Positions 8,912 to 17,191 of a stretch of 53,155 nt of DNA are shown here, piece by piece (the first letter of the stretch is position 1; every line of letters starts with the position of its first letter). The notes under the pieces were generated by a model, which saw only the letters and a list, made by a program, of their open reading frames with translations, was not told where the DNA came from and did not search any database. Source of the DNA: SIG603 sp964369225. GTDB taxonomy: Bacteria; Bacillota; Clostridia; Oscillospirales; Acutalibacteraceae. The stretch lies in contig CAYJER010000014.1 in the NCBI GenBank assembly GCA_964369225.1, forward strand, positions 1 to 53,155, in the 5' to 3' direction. The translations under genes and the position numbers were made by a program.

Positions 8912-11900
8912 ATGAATAATAATCTTCATTTAAAAACCCAGGATAAAATTTTGGGAGATTTTATTAGCAGAAATGTTAAACTTGACAACTTGTTTGTTCA
9001 AAGTTTGCTTAACTGCATTCAGTCCGGTGTTATCATAGTAGATGAAAATTCTAAAGTAATAACATGTAATAACAATATATTAAATGTTTTTGAATGTGAA
9101 AACCTAGAAGCACTTGTTAGCAAGTTTGAGAATACAATTGTTAGGAGTAACGCTCAAAACTCAATAAAGAATTTTGAATTTGCAGTTTCACAAGCCATTA
9201 AACTAGGTAAATATGATACAGACAGCATTGAGATAGACGGAGCTTCTATTCCGTTTGTAGCATCGTTTATTAGACTTGACACAATTGATGAGACTTCAAA
9301 TTTAATTTTAATTTTATTGCAAAGTAAAGATTTAAGTTCTATTTCAACTAATAAAGCATTAGACGAGCAAATTTCTAATTTTAAGGCTATTATTGATGCT
9401 AACCCACTTTGTTTAAATGTTTGGAACAGAAACATGGAAAACTTGATGTGCAATAAGCAAGCAGTAGTGCTTTTTGGTTTAGAGAATGAAGAACAATATT
9501 TAAGTGATTTTATGAAATTATCTCCGTTATTCCAACCGAATGGTCTATTAAGCAGTGAGTTAGCAAAACAACATGTGGAAAAAGCATTTTCAGAAGGAAT
9601 TAATGTATTTAGGTGGTTACACCAAGACTTAGACGGAGAAGAAATACCGGCGGAGATAACTCTTACTAAAATTAAATTGGCCCATGGAGAAGACTATGTT
9701 GCAGGTTATACACGTGACTTAAGACCTGAGTTTTTGGGAACAGAAAACGATAAACAATATGAAAATTACTTCTTAAATAGAATATCAGATAGAACATTGC
9801 TTAATTGTGTGGCAGAATTATCTAATGAATGGTTCTTTGCACTTGACACAAGAACATCTGTCATTCAATATTACGGAAAGAGTGTTACAGATGGCGGAAA
9901 TGCTAATGGTATTTCTGTAAAACTAGACACAGCCCTTAAGAAAGGCATGATTCATAAAGACGATGAAAATCTATATGTAAGACTCATGGTGAACATGAAA
10001 AAAGGCGTGTATGAACCTATTGATATTAGATATCTTGATAGTAGTGACTCTTATCGCTATTTTAGAATGATTTATCAAGCGGTGCGTGATTTAGAAGGTA
10101 AGCCTATATTTATTGTAGGTAAGGCGTTAGACATACACGAGCAAAAATTATTAGAAGAAAGAACTAAGATAGACTTGCTAACAGGTTGTTATAATAAAAT
10201 TACAGCCGAGAACGCAATATCAGAAAAATTAATTATAGCAAAAGAGAAAAAACATGCCTTATTTATTATTGATATAGATAACTTTAAGGCAGTTAACGAT
10301 AATATAGGACACTTCTTTGGCGATGAAGTTCTAAAAGAGGTTTCAGGAAGCTTAAAATCTTCATTTAGAAATCATGATGTGGTTGCAAGAATTGGTGGAG
10401 ATGAATTTGTCGTATTTGTAGAGAATATAGTTGACGAAAAAGTCTTAGAGAAAAAGGCTAAAAAGATACTTGAAGTGTTTTATAGAACATATTCAGGCGA
10501 CTACAGAGACTATAAAATATCAGGCAGCATAGGAATTGCCCTTTATCCTAGTGCTGGAGTAACTTATACAGATCTTTACAAGTCTGCCGATAAGGCATTG
10601 TATGAGGCTAAAAATTTGGGCAAAAATCAGTTTGTTTTCTACAGTGAAGCCTTAGTAACAGGAACAACAACAAACATTACAAGATTAGACAATGCTAACA
10701 GAATGGTTGGTTCATATTTTGACTACGACCTTATCTCCGCAATATTTGAAATAATATATGAAAGAAACGGCGATTCAGTTTCATTAAATTCTGCGTTAAG
10801 ATATATTTGCCAAAAATACAGTGCCGATAGATGCTATATTTTTGAAACATTCGATAAAGGTGAAACATATAGTAATACCTATGAATGGTGTCGTCAAGGG
10901 ATTAGTGAAGAAAAAGATAATTTACAAAGCTCTCCTAAAGAGCTATATAAGGATTTATTTGATGCAGCAAGAGATGGAATTGTTTTTTCAAATGATATAG
11001 AGTCTACTTTTACTAGCGATGTAGCGTATAAATTAATGGCAGAGCAAGACATAAAATCATTTGTTCATGCGCAAGTTAGAAAAGAAGGGCATGTCACTTT
11101 CTTTATAGGTCTTGACGATTGCACTAAGGCAAGAGTTTGGAGCGAAAAAGAGATTAATACTTTACAATATATATCTAAAGTTATTTCAATTGTGCTTCAA
11201 GGCGTTAGACTTAGAGACGAGTTAAGAGAAGTAGAAGAGTACAACGTGATATCTGCTTTTGTATCCGATCATGCAAATGACGTTGTTTATATTTCAGATA
11301 CCGATACTTATGAACTTTTATATATTAACAAGGCGTGTGTTGACGCATTAGGCAATCCACCAGAGAGCGCTTGGATGGGAAAACCTTGTTATAAAATATT
11401 ACAAGGCAAAGATTCTCCTTGCGAGTTCTGTACTAATCATTTATTATCAGAAGAGTCCTTCTATGAATGGACCTTCTTTAATGAAGGATTCGGAAAAAAA
11501 TATTTCTTAAGAGATAAACTAATTCCTATGAAAGGCAAACTAGTAAGACTAGAAATTGCCACAGATATTAGCGATATTAGTAAACTAGAAACAGAATTAA
11601 AAGAGAAATTAGAGGACGAAAGACTGTTAGTTAGCTGTATAGAGACACTTCACTCCGGTGAAAGTCCTCAAAGTTCTATTGGTAAACTTCTCAAGATAAT
11701 TGCGAAATTCCATAAGGCAGAGAGATGTTATATTTTTGAGATAAGTGATTGTGGAATAAAAATTAATAACACCTATGAATGGTGTGAGGATGGGATTGTG
11801 TCTCAAATTCAAAATCTAAAAAATGTTGATAAAGCAGAAGTGGCAGATTGGTTCGAGATGTATGAAGAATGTGGACAGTTTACAATTGATTCTATCAATG

Positions 11901-13300
11901 ATGAAATTGACACTAACAGTAAACAATATCAAATTCTAAAGGAGCAAGGAATTAAGTCGCTAGTTACAACAGCACTTAAAGATTCAAATGGAGAGATAGC
12001 AGGATTTATCGGTGTTGATAATCCTACGGAAAATATCAATAAAACAGAGTTATTAGCTTCTGTTACAAAGTTTATTGCTAATTTCTTAGACGAAACAAAA
12101 CTATTAAACGAGTTATCTAAGCTGAGTTACTATGATACACTCACAAATATTAAGAATAGGCACAGCTATAGAATGGCACTAAAAGAGATTGATAAATTAT
12201 CAATTAGTTCCTTAGGTGTTGTATATGTTGATATTTCAGGATTAAGTGCAATTAATGAGGTAGAGGGTACTGAATTTGGCGATGAAGTTATAATAAAAAT
12301 GGCAAATATTTTGCATGACATATTTGGTAAGGATTGCTTTAGAGTTGGTGGCGATGAATTTGTTGGAATTAGAAAAAATACATCTGAATTAGAGTTTGAA
12401 AAAGAGATTAAACTACTCAAAGACAAAATTAGCAATCAGCATGACTTTAGAGCCAGTGTTGGATATACATGGAATAGGAACATTGACGATGGAAAAGTGA
12501 TAAATGAGTCTATAGGCGGCTCTAAGTATAGTGCTATCTTAGCTAATAATTTAGATATGGAAATTTCTGATGGTAAATATGTAGTCTACATGCAGCCTCA
12601 AGTTGATATTCAAACAGGCTTATTAGATGGTGCAGAAGCTCTAATTAGAAGAGTTGGTGCAGACGGATTTGTTCAGCCTCCTATCTCTTTCCTACCGTTC
12701 TATGAGAAAGAGGGAATTATTTCTAAAATAGATCTTTTTGTAGTCGAGACAGTTTGTTCTCGCTTAAGTTCATGGAGAGAACAAGGATATAAACCAGATT
12801 TCAAAGTTTCTGTAAACTGCTCTAGAATGACGATATCAGAAAAGAGTATTGTTGAGAAATTTGCCGCTATATGCGACAAGTACAAAGTTAATAGATCACA
12901 GATTATTATTGAGATTACAGAGACTATTAATGGAGTGTGCGACGAAATCTTAGCAGAAATTATCACAAATTTCACAAAAGAAGGATTCAGTGTGTCTCTT
13001 GACGACTTCGGTAGCGGATATTCAAATCTTTCAGCATTGTTAACTTCTGACTTTAATGAATTAAAGATTGATATGAGCCTAATTAGAAACCTAGGTAGCA
13101 ATAGAAAATCTAGGGCTTTGACAAAGGCTGCACTTAATATGTGTGATGATCTTGAAGATTTAGTAACAGTAGCAGAAGGTATAGAGTATGTTGAGCAATA
13201 TGATGTTTTAAAACAGCTAAAATGCAAAAAAGGACAAGGCTATTATTTTGATAAACCTTTGGCTGTAGAGGAATTTGAAATTAAGTATATACTAAATTAG
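8912..13300 (+). CDS. Giant cytoplasmic PAS/GAF-GGDEF-GAF-PAS-GAF-GGDEF-EAL c-di-GMP enzyme
   Basis: A 1462-residue, probably soluble sensor enzyme able to both make and degrade c-di-GMP. Order read by eye: PAS-like modules (about 27-140, 150-275, 290-415); GGDEF 1 (about 420-580), intact at 495-499 with an RxxD inhibitory site (R486/D489); a GAF-like module (about 605-770); PAS (about 780-900); a second GAF-like module (about 905-1065); GGDEF 2 (about 1070-1200); EAL (about 1205-1455). GGDEF 2 keeps the motif at 1146-1150 but lacks RxxD, and the usual FKxxND segment reads GLSAINE, so it may be weak. The EAL domain keeps E1242, SVNCSR, EITET, D1364/D1365 and AEGIE. The two GAF-like modules share RCYIFE and NTYEWC and look duplicated. 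It lies directly upstream of the Pel-type operon. Confidence 0.9.
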   Translation: MNNNLHLKTQDKILGDFISRNVKLDNLFVQSLLNCIQSGVIIVDENSKVITCNNNILNVFECENLEALVSKFENTIVRSNAQNSIKNFEFAVSQAIKLGKYDTDSIEIDGASIPFVASFIRLDTIDETSNLILILLQSKDLSSISTNKALDEQISNFKAIIDANPLCLNVWNRNMENLMCNKQAVVLFGLENEEQYLSDFMKLSPLFQPNGLLSSELAKQHVEKAFSEGINVFRWLHQDLDGEEIPAEITLTKIKLAHGEDYVAGYTRDLRPEFLGTENDKQYENYFLNRISDRTLLNCVAELSNEWFFALDTRTSVIQYYGKSVTDGGNANGISVKLDTALKKGMIHKDDENLYVRLMVNMKKGVYEPIDIRYLDSSDSYRYFRMIYQAVRDLEGKPIFIVGKALDIHEQKLLEERTKIDLLTGCYNKITAENAISEKLIIAKEKKHALFIIDIDNFKAVNDNIGHFFGDEVLKEVSGSLKSSFRNHDVVARIGGDEFVVFVENIVDEKVLEKKAKKILEVFYRTYSGDYRDYKISGSIGIALYPSAGVTYTDLYKSADKALYEAKNLGKNQFVFYSEALVTGTTTNITRLDNANRMVGSYFDYDLISAIFEIIYERNGDSVSLNSALRYICQKYSADRCYIFETFDKGETYSNTYEWCRQGISEEKDNLQSSPKELYKDLFDAARDGIVFSNDIESTFTSDVAYKLMAEQDIKSFVHAQVRKEGHVTFFIGLDDCTKARVWSEKEINTLQYISKVISIVLQGVRLRDELREVEEYNVISAFVSDHANDVVYISDTDTYELLYINKACVDALGNPPESAWMGKPCYKILQGKDSPCEFCTNHLLSEESFYEWTFFNEGFGKKYFLRDKLIPMKGKLVRLEIATDISDISKLETELKEKLEDERLLVSCIETLHSGESPQSSIGKLLKIIAKFHKAERCYIFEISDCGIKINNTYEWCEDGIVSQIQNLKNVDKAEVADWFEMYEECGQFTIDSINDEIDTNSKQYQILKEQGIKSLVTTALKDSNGEIAGFIGVDNPTENINKTELLASVTKFIANFLDETKLLNELSKLSYYDTLTNIKNRHSYRMALKEIDKLSISSLGVVYVDISGLSAINEVEGTEFGDEVIIKMANILHDIFGKDCFRVGGDEFVGIRKNTSELEFEKEIKLLKDKISNQHDFRASVGYTWNRNIDDGKVINESIGGSKYSAILANNLDMEISDGKYVVYMQPQVDIQTGLLDGAEALIRRVGADGFVQPPISFLPFYEKEGIISKIDLFVVETVCSRLSSWREQGYKPDFKVSVNCSRMTISEKSIVEKFAAICDKYKVNRSQIIIEITETINGVCDEILAEIITNFTKEGFSVSLDDFGSGYSNLSALLTSDFNELKIDMSLIRNLGSNRKSRALTKAALNMCDDLEDLVTVAEGIEYVEQYDVLKQLKCKKGQGYYFDKPLAVEEFEIKYILN

Positions 13301-13590
13301 AGCAAAATATTTATAAAAAAATTGCAATCAATAAATGTTTTTACAGTTATTGATTGCTTTTTTGTTAGACGAATTACTTTTTTAGATTTATTTCACTACT
13401 AGAAAGCAAAATATGTACAAAAAGATAATACAAGATAAAAACTTATACTAATTTAGTATGTAAATTAAATAAAATATATGCCATAATAATAATTTTAAAA
13501 AAAAATATGAATACAAGAAATTGGTAATGTATATTAATTTGTAATATTTAACGAAAAATAGCAATTTTATTATCAGTTTACCTAAACTAC
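13301..13590. other. Gap between the GGDEF/EAL gene and the Pel promoter
   Basis: Apart from the terminator at its left end, this very AT-rich stretch holds no recognisable gene, repeat or RNA. No match to a c-di-GMP riboswitch core was seen. Confidence 0.5.
13324..13364 (+). terminator. Rho-independent terminator of the GGDEF/EAL gene
   Basis: Perfect 11-bp stem GCAATCAATAA/TTATTGATTGC with a 12-nt loop, followed by TTTTTTG. It separates the regulator from the Pel-type operon, so the two are transcribed independently. Confidence 0.9.
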
Positions 13591-13619
13591 TTGAAATATA
13601 AGCAATTTTGTGATATAAT
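13591..13619 (+). promoter_or_regulatory. Main promoter of the Pel-type operon
   Basis: -35 TTGAAA (13591-13596), exact 17-bp spacer, -10 TATAAT (13614-13619), with an extended TGA before the -10. It leaves a leader of roughly 90 nt before the first ATG. The leader contains the 11-bp palindrome GTCAACTTGAC at 13647-13657, a possible operator or stem. Confidence 0.83.
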
Positions 13620-13714
13620 TACATCGGAATAAGTTTGGGTTATATAGTCAACTTGACATATATACTCTAAATTTAATGTGCAAATTAACATAAGGATATG
13701 ATGTGAGGTAAGAT

Positions 13715-14095
13715 ATGAATATTATTTTAACACTGGCTGCTATTTCAGTAGGGCTATTAATTATTTTTTCAGTTTTAAAGACAGGAAAGAACAGGCTGAT
13801 AAATGAAGTCAATGCTTTAGTTTGGTTGATGGGTGGAGCTGGAATTATATTTTTAGGAATTTTTCCAGATATAATTACATCTAGTGCCAGACTTTTAGAA
13901 ATTTACTGGCCGCCTGCTGTACTTATTTTCTTTTTACTGGTACTAATATTTCTTATATTGTTTAGTCATACTAAATCTGTATCAGTGTTAACAAATCAAG
14001 TTACAGAACTTACTACTCATGTTTCACTTTTAAAACACGAGAATAAAAAATTGGAAGCTTTAATTGCAGAAAATAACAAGGTTGAGGTTGAATGA
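13715..14095 (+). CDS. DUF2304-like small membrane protein
   Basis: A 126-residue protein with three predicted membrane helices (about 3-20, 34-55 and 66-86) and a charged, coiled-coil-prone tail (VTELTTHVSLLKHENKKLEAL). Length, the NEVNALVWLMGG segment and the tail match the DUF2304 family. Its members often lie beside DPM1-like glycosyltransferases in polysaccharide clusters, and their biochemical role is not settled. The start is set by GTGAGG. Its stop overlaps the PelD start by four bases (ATGA). As the first gene after the promoter it is part of the Pel-type operon. A role in moving or presenting a polyprenyl-linked sugar is inference from the DPM1-like and GT-C-like genes downstream. 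Confidence 0.78.
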   Translation: MNIILTLAAISVGLLIIFSVLKTGKNRLINEVNALVWLMGGAGIIFLGIFPDIITSSARLLEIYWPPAVLIFFLLVLIFLILFSHTKSVSVLTNQVTELTTHVSLLKHENKKLEALIAENNKVEVE

Positions 14096-16245
14096 ATATA
14101 TTAATTTGTAGCAAACATAGTCAATTTTCTTCAATTCTTTCACATAGATTAAAAAATGAAAGCCATGAGATATACTTGCTTACTGGTGATCCCGTATCAA
14201 AAGGTGGAGCAATTTCAAATGTATTCCAAAAATATGATTTTTCATATGGAGATGAAAATGTTCAAAGGATAATGAACAATATAACCTTTGATTTAGTTAT
14301 AATAGCAGGAATAATGGACTTTGATTTTCGTACAACTAATCTTAAAAATAAGTCAGTTGAATATATCTCCGGCATAACTAACCTTATTTTATGTGCAAAG
14401 TCTGCGAAGATACCAAGAGTAGTATATTGCTCTAGTTTAAAAATATTTGAAGAAAATGTAGAAGAAATTATTGATAAAAACACAAAACCTGTAACGGGTA
14501 GCATTAACACAGGTGCTTTAGCCCAAATAGATGGTTTTGTTACATCGTTTAACGATACAGGAGTATTTGAAGTACAAAGTATAAGATTTCCAGAAGTTAT
14601 AGGAAATTTTACAGCTGATAATAGATGTGAAGATTTTTGCAGTGATATGATATTTGACAGTATCGACAATAAAATAGTCAAATATGCAGCCTCTGCTGAA
14701 CACATGGTCATAAGCGTTCAGGACTCTATTCAGGCTATCATAAATGTTATAAACCGTAAAGAAGATGTAACCGTTTATCATATTGAAGGCGAAATTTGTG
14801 TAGAAGAACAAATTGCTGACAGAGTAACAAATATAGATAGCAGTAAACTTAACAAACTAGAAGAGAGTGGAACAAAAGAATTTAAAAAGTTATTTCCTTT
14901 TTCATTGGCAGATGCTGACAATGAGAGATTAAATTTGAAAAGGTTATATTCTATTAATGATGAGTTACCTAAAATTTATTTAAGATATGGAAAAACTTCG
15001 GTAGTAACTAAAGAGAAAAAAGATCTTTCTTCTCTTAAAACTATTATTAGAACAGTAATTGAAACTGCGGGTACTTTTATTTTGACTGTCTTGCTTCAAT
15101 ATGCTGTATTTATTTTCGCACCAACTATTACAATTGATTTTTATTTGATATTCGTAATTGTAATTGCAGTTATTTATGGAACCGGTTATGCAATGTTTGC
15201 AACGGTACTCTCGGTTTTAGGAAAACTCTTTATAACCGTGTCGGATATGTTCACCACCTCGTCGGCTACAGTTGACTATGACCTGTTCATTCAAGTGTTG
15301 CAGTTGGTTTTATGTGGTGTTATAGTTGGCCTTATGCGTGACAACTATAAAAGAAAGTCTGACAACTTAAAAGAAGCTAATGATTACAGTCAGCAACAAT
15401 TGGGTGATATAACAAGAATTAATGAAAGCAATATGTATATTAAAAATGTTTACGAAAAACGTATTGCGGCATATGGTAACAACTTAGGTAGACTTTATAC
15501 AATTATTAGTCAATTAAGCTTTTTGGATGCTAGAAAGATCATATTCCAAACTGCTAGAGCAATAAGTGATTTTGTTGAGACAGAACATGTTGCTATATAT
15601 GTTTCTAGTGAAAGATCAAAATATTATAGATTAGCAGCAAGCACATCAGATAAGGGTTTAACAGTGGGTAAATCTTTAAAATTTGACAATGAAATTTTCT
15701 TTTATGATGCACTATGTAATCATGAAGTTTTTATGAATAGAGATTTTAATACAGAAAATCCAACATTTATCAGCGCAGTACATGGTGAAAATGACCATAT
15801 TGATGCTATAATCATGATATGGGCAATGGGTCTTGATCAAATAAATTTATATCAAAGTACTTTGATATCTATTTTTAGTAGACTAGTTGAGAAAACTATG
15901 GCTAGTGCTATGCAATATGAAAAAATGTATTTTGAAAATTCATATATTTTTAATACTAAAATTATGAAACTAGAAACATTTAAAGAAAAAGTGGCTGTTT
16001 ATGACAGTGGCGTAGAAATGGGTCTTATGACTTATACAATAGTAAAGATTGAAGGTAATTCAGATGAACTTCAAGACGAAGACTTTGAGACAGTTCAACG
16101 ACTAGTCAGAGACACAGACTATATAGGAAGTGATCTTAAAGATATGTATGTTTTATTGGCTAACTCAGGAGCCGGTGACGCTCAATTCGTTCTTGAAAGA
16201 TTTGTAAAAAATGGATATAGGTCATATATAGTTGAAAACTTGTGA
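14092..16245 (+). CDS. pelD: PelD-like c-di-GMP receptor with an N-terminal degenerate epimerase domain
   Basis: Membrane-bound regulator of Pel-type polysaccharide synthesis. Residues 1-300 resemble an SDR/NAD-epimerase fold (VVYCSSLKIFEEN, SIRFPEVIGNF), but the glycine-rich nucleotide loop is replaced by CSKHSQFSS and no YxxxK catalytic pair is present. Residues about 316-417 form four membrane helices, followed by a coiled coil, a GAF domain (about 470-610) and a degenerate GGDEF domain (about 615-715). In the last, RDTD (R673, D676) stands exactly where the c-di-GMP-binding RxxD site lies, while GGDEF itself reads LKDMY. Known PelD proteins have the same helices-GAF-dead GGDEF layout and bind c-di-GMP at RxxD. 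The fused head may correspond to a PelX-type epimerase that has lost activity; that is inference. The gene is coupled to its upstream neighbour. Confidence 0.87.
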   Translation: MNILICSKHSQFSSILSHRLKNESHEIYLLTGDPVSKGGAISNVFQKYDFSYGDENVQRIMNNITFDLVIIAGIMDFDFRTTNLKNKSVEYISGITNLILCAKSAKIPRVVYCSSLKIFEENVEEIIDKNTKPVTGSINTGALAQIDGFVTSFNDTGVFEVQSIRFPEVIGNFTADNRCEDFCSDMIFDSIDNKIVKYAASAEHMVISVQDSIQAIINVINRKEDVTVYHIEGEICVEEQIADRVTNIDSSKLNKLEESGTKEFKKLFPFSLADADNERLNLKRLYSINDELPKIYLRYGKTSVVTKEKKDLSSLKTIIRTVIETAGTFILTVLLQYAVFIFAPTITIDFYLIFVIVIAVIYGTGYAMFATVLSVLGKLFITVSDMFTTSSATVDYDLFIQVLQLVLCGVIVGLMRDNYKRKSDNLKEANDYSQQQLGDITRINESNMYIKNVYEKRIAAYGNNLGRLYTIISQLSFLDARKIIFQTARAISDFVETEHVAIYVSSERSKYYRLAASTSDKGLTVGKSLKFDNEIFFYDALCNHEVFMNRDFNTENPTFISAVHGENDHIDAIIMIWAMGLDQINLYQSTLISIFSRLVEKTMASAMQYEKMYFENSYIFNTKIMKLETFKEKVAVYDSGVEMGLMTYTIVKIEGNSDELQDEDFETVQRLVRDTDYIGSDLKDMYVLLANSGAGDAQFVLERFVKNGYRSYIVENL

Positions 16246-16259
16246 TTGTGAGGTAATAT

Positions 16260-17165
16260 TTGGAAGAATTAGTGTTTGTTGCATTGGTTTTGAACTTTTT
16301 AGTTGCTTTTTTGGTGCTTGTATATCATTCTATAAGAAAAGATATGAGAAGAGGGGTAGTAAGAACTGTTCTAATTCTTTCAGCGCCTGTAGTTTCGATA
16401 GCGTTTATGGTAATGGCACAAGTGTATAATTTTTTATTCTATAGAAGAGAGTCAATGACACTTAGCATTGAAGAACTTAGCATGAGTCTTGACAGAGTAG
16501 AAGAAGTGGTAGACGTAGATGTACAAAAAGAATCAGACAAGATACCGCTCAAAGAAGCTATGCTGATTTCTGATCATAAAAGCAGACGTAAAGTTCTGCT
16601 TGAAGTTCTGAAAAGAGAAAAAGATGCAAGCGTGTTGCAACTTATCAAAGATGCAACACTAGATGATGACTCTGAGGTTTCTCACTATGCTATTGCGTTT
16701 GTTACTGACAAATTGACCGAATACAGAAATATGGAAGAGGATTCATCTAAACTGCTTGAAGAATATCCAACTGTTGAGAACAGAATTAAATATATTGAAT
16801 GTCTATGTGAGATATTGAAGCCTAGATTTTTTACTGAATTTGAGCAAGAAAGATACACTTTTAACCTTGATGAACAGATTGGAATATTAAGAGCAGAAAG
16901 CAGACAAGAAGTTACAGGATTTATTTTAAAGGATATTATAGGGCTTTGGGAAGAACTAGAGAACAATGATAAAATTGTAGAATATGTAGAATTTGCAAGA
17001 GATATTGCATTAACTGATCTTGAAGCTACAAAGCTTTGTTTAAAGTATTATTATAAAAACTCATTAAGAGAGGAATTTGCAAAATTACTTAATGAGGTTA
17101 AAGGTTCAACAATCGATATTGATAGTGAAGTCTTAGATTGGATAAGATTTTATAACAATGTTTAA
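16260..17165 (+). CDS. pelE: PelE-like membrane protein with a cytoplasmic helical domain
   Basis: Two N-terminal membrane helices (about residues 2-24 and 34-56) are followed by an all-helical, charged cytoplasmic region of about 240 residues (KEAMLISDHKSRRKVLLEVL onward) of TPR/HEAT type. Position directly after PelD and this architecture match PelE, which pairs with PelD in the synthase complex. Sequence similarity of PelE proteins is low, so the call rests mainly on context. The start is TTG, set by GTGAGG 6-7 bases upstream; no closer ATG fits the helix start. A short ORF in another frame overlaps the 5' end and looks spurious. Confidence 0.75.
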   Translation: MEELVFVALVLNFLVAFLVLVYHSIRKDMRRGVVRTVLILSAPVVSIAFMVMAQVYNFLFYRRESMTLSIEELSMSLDRVEEVVDVDVQKESDKIPLKEAMLISDHKSRRKVLLEVLKREKDASVLQLIKDATLDDDSEVSHYAIAFVTDKLTEYRNMEEDSSKLLEEYPTVENRIKYIECLCEILKPRFFTEFEQERYTFNLDEQIGILRAESRQEVTGFILKDIIGLWEELENNDKIVEYVEFARDIALTDLEATKLCLKYYYKNSLREEFAKLLNEVKGSTIDIDSEVLDWIRFYNNV

Positions 17166-17191
17166 ACATAAATGGTGTAAAGGAATTTAAT

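Noticed and set aside
13654..13682. Second Pel promoter from the TTGACA in the leader
   Set aside because: The TTGACA match is good, but no acceptable -10 box occurs at 16-18 bp.
13301..13714. c-di-GMP riboswitch upstream of the Pel operon
   Set aside because: The neighbourhood makes it plausible, but I found no recognisable class I or class II riboswitch core in the leader, nor upstream of 8912.
16232..16429. Short ORF overlapping the PelD end and PelE start
   Set aside because: It lacks a ribosome binding site, overlaps pelE in another frame and has a low-complexity Cys/Ser/Phe composition typical of shadow frames.
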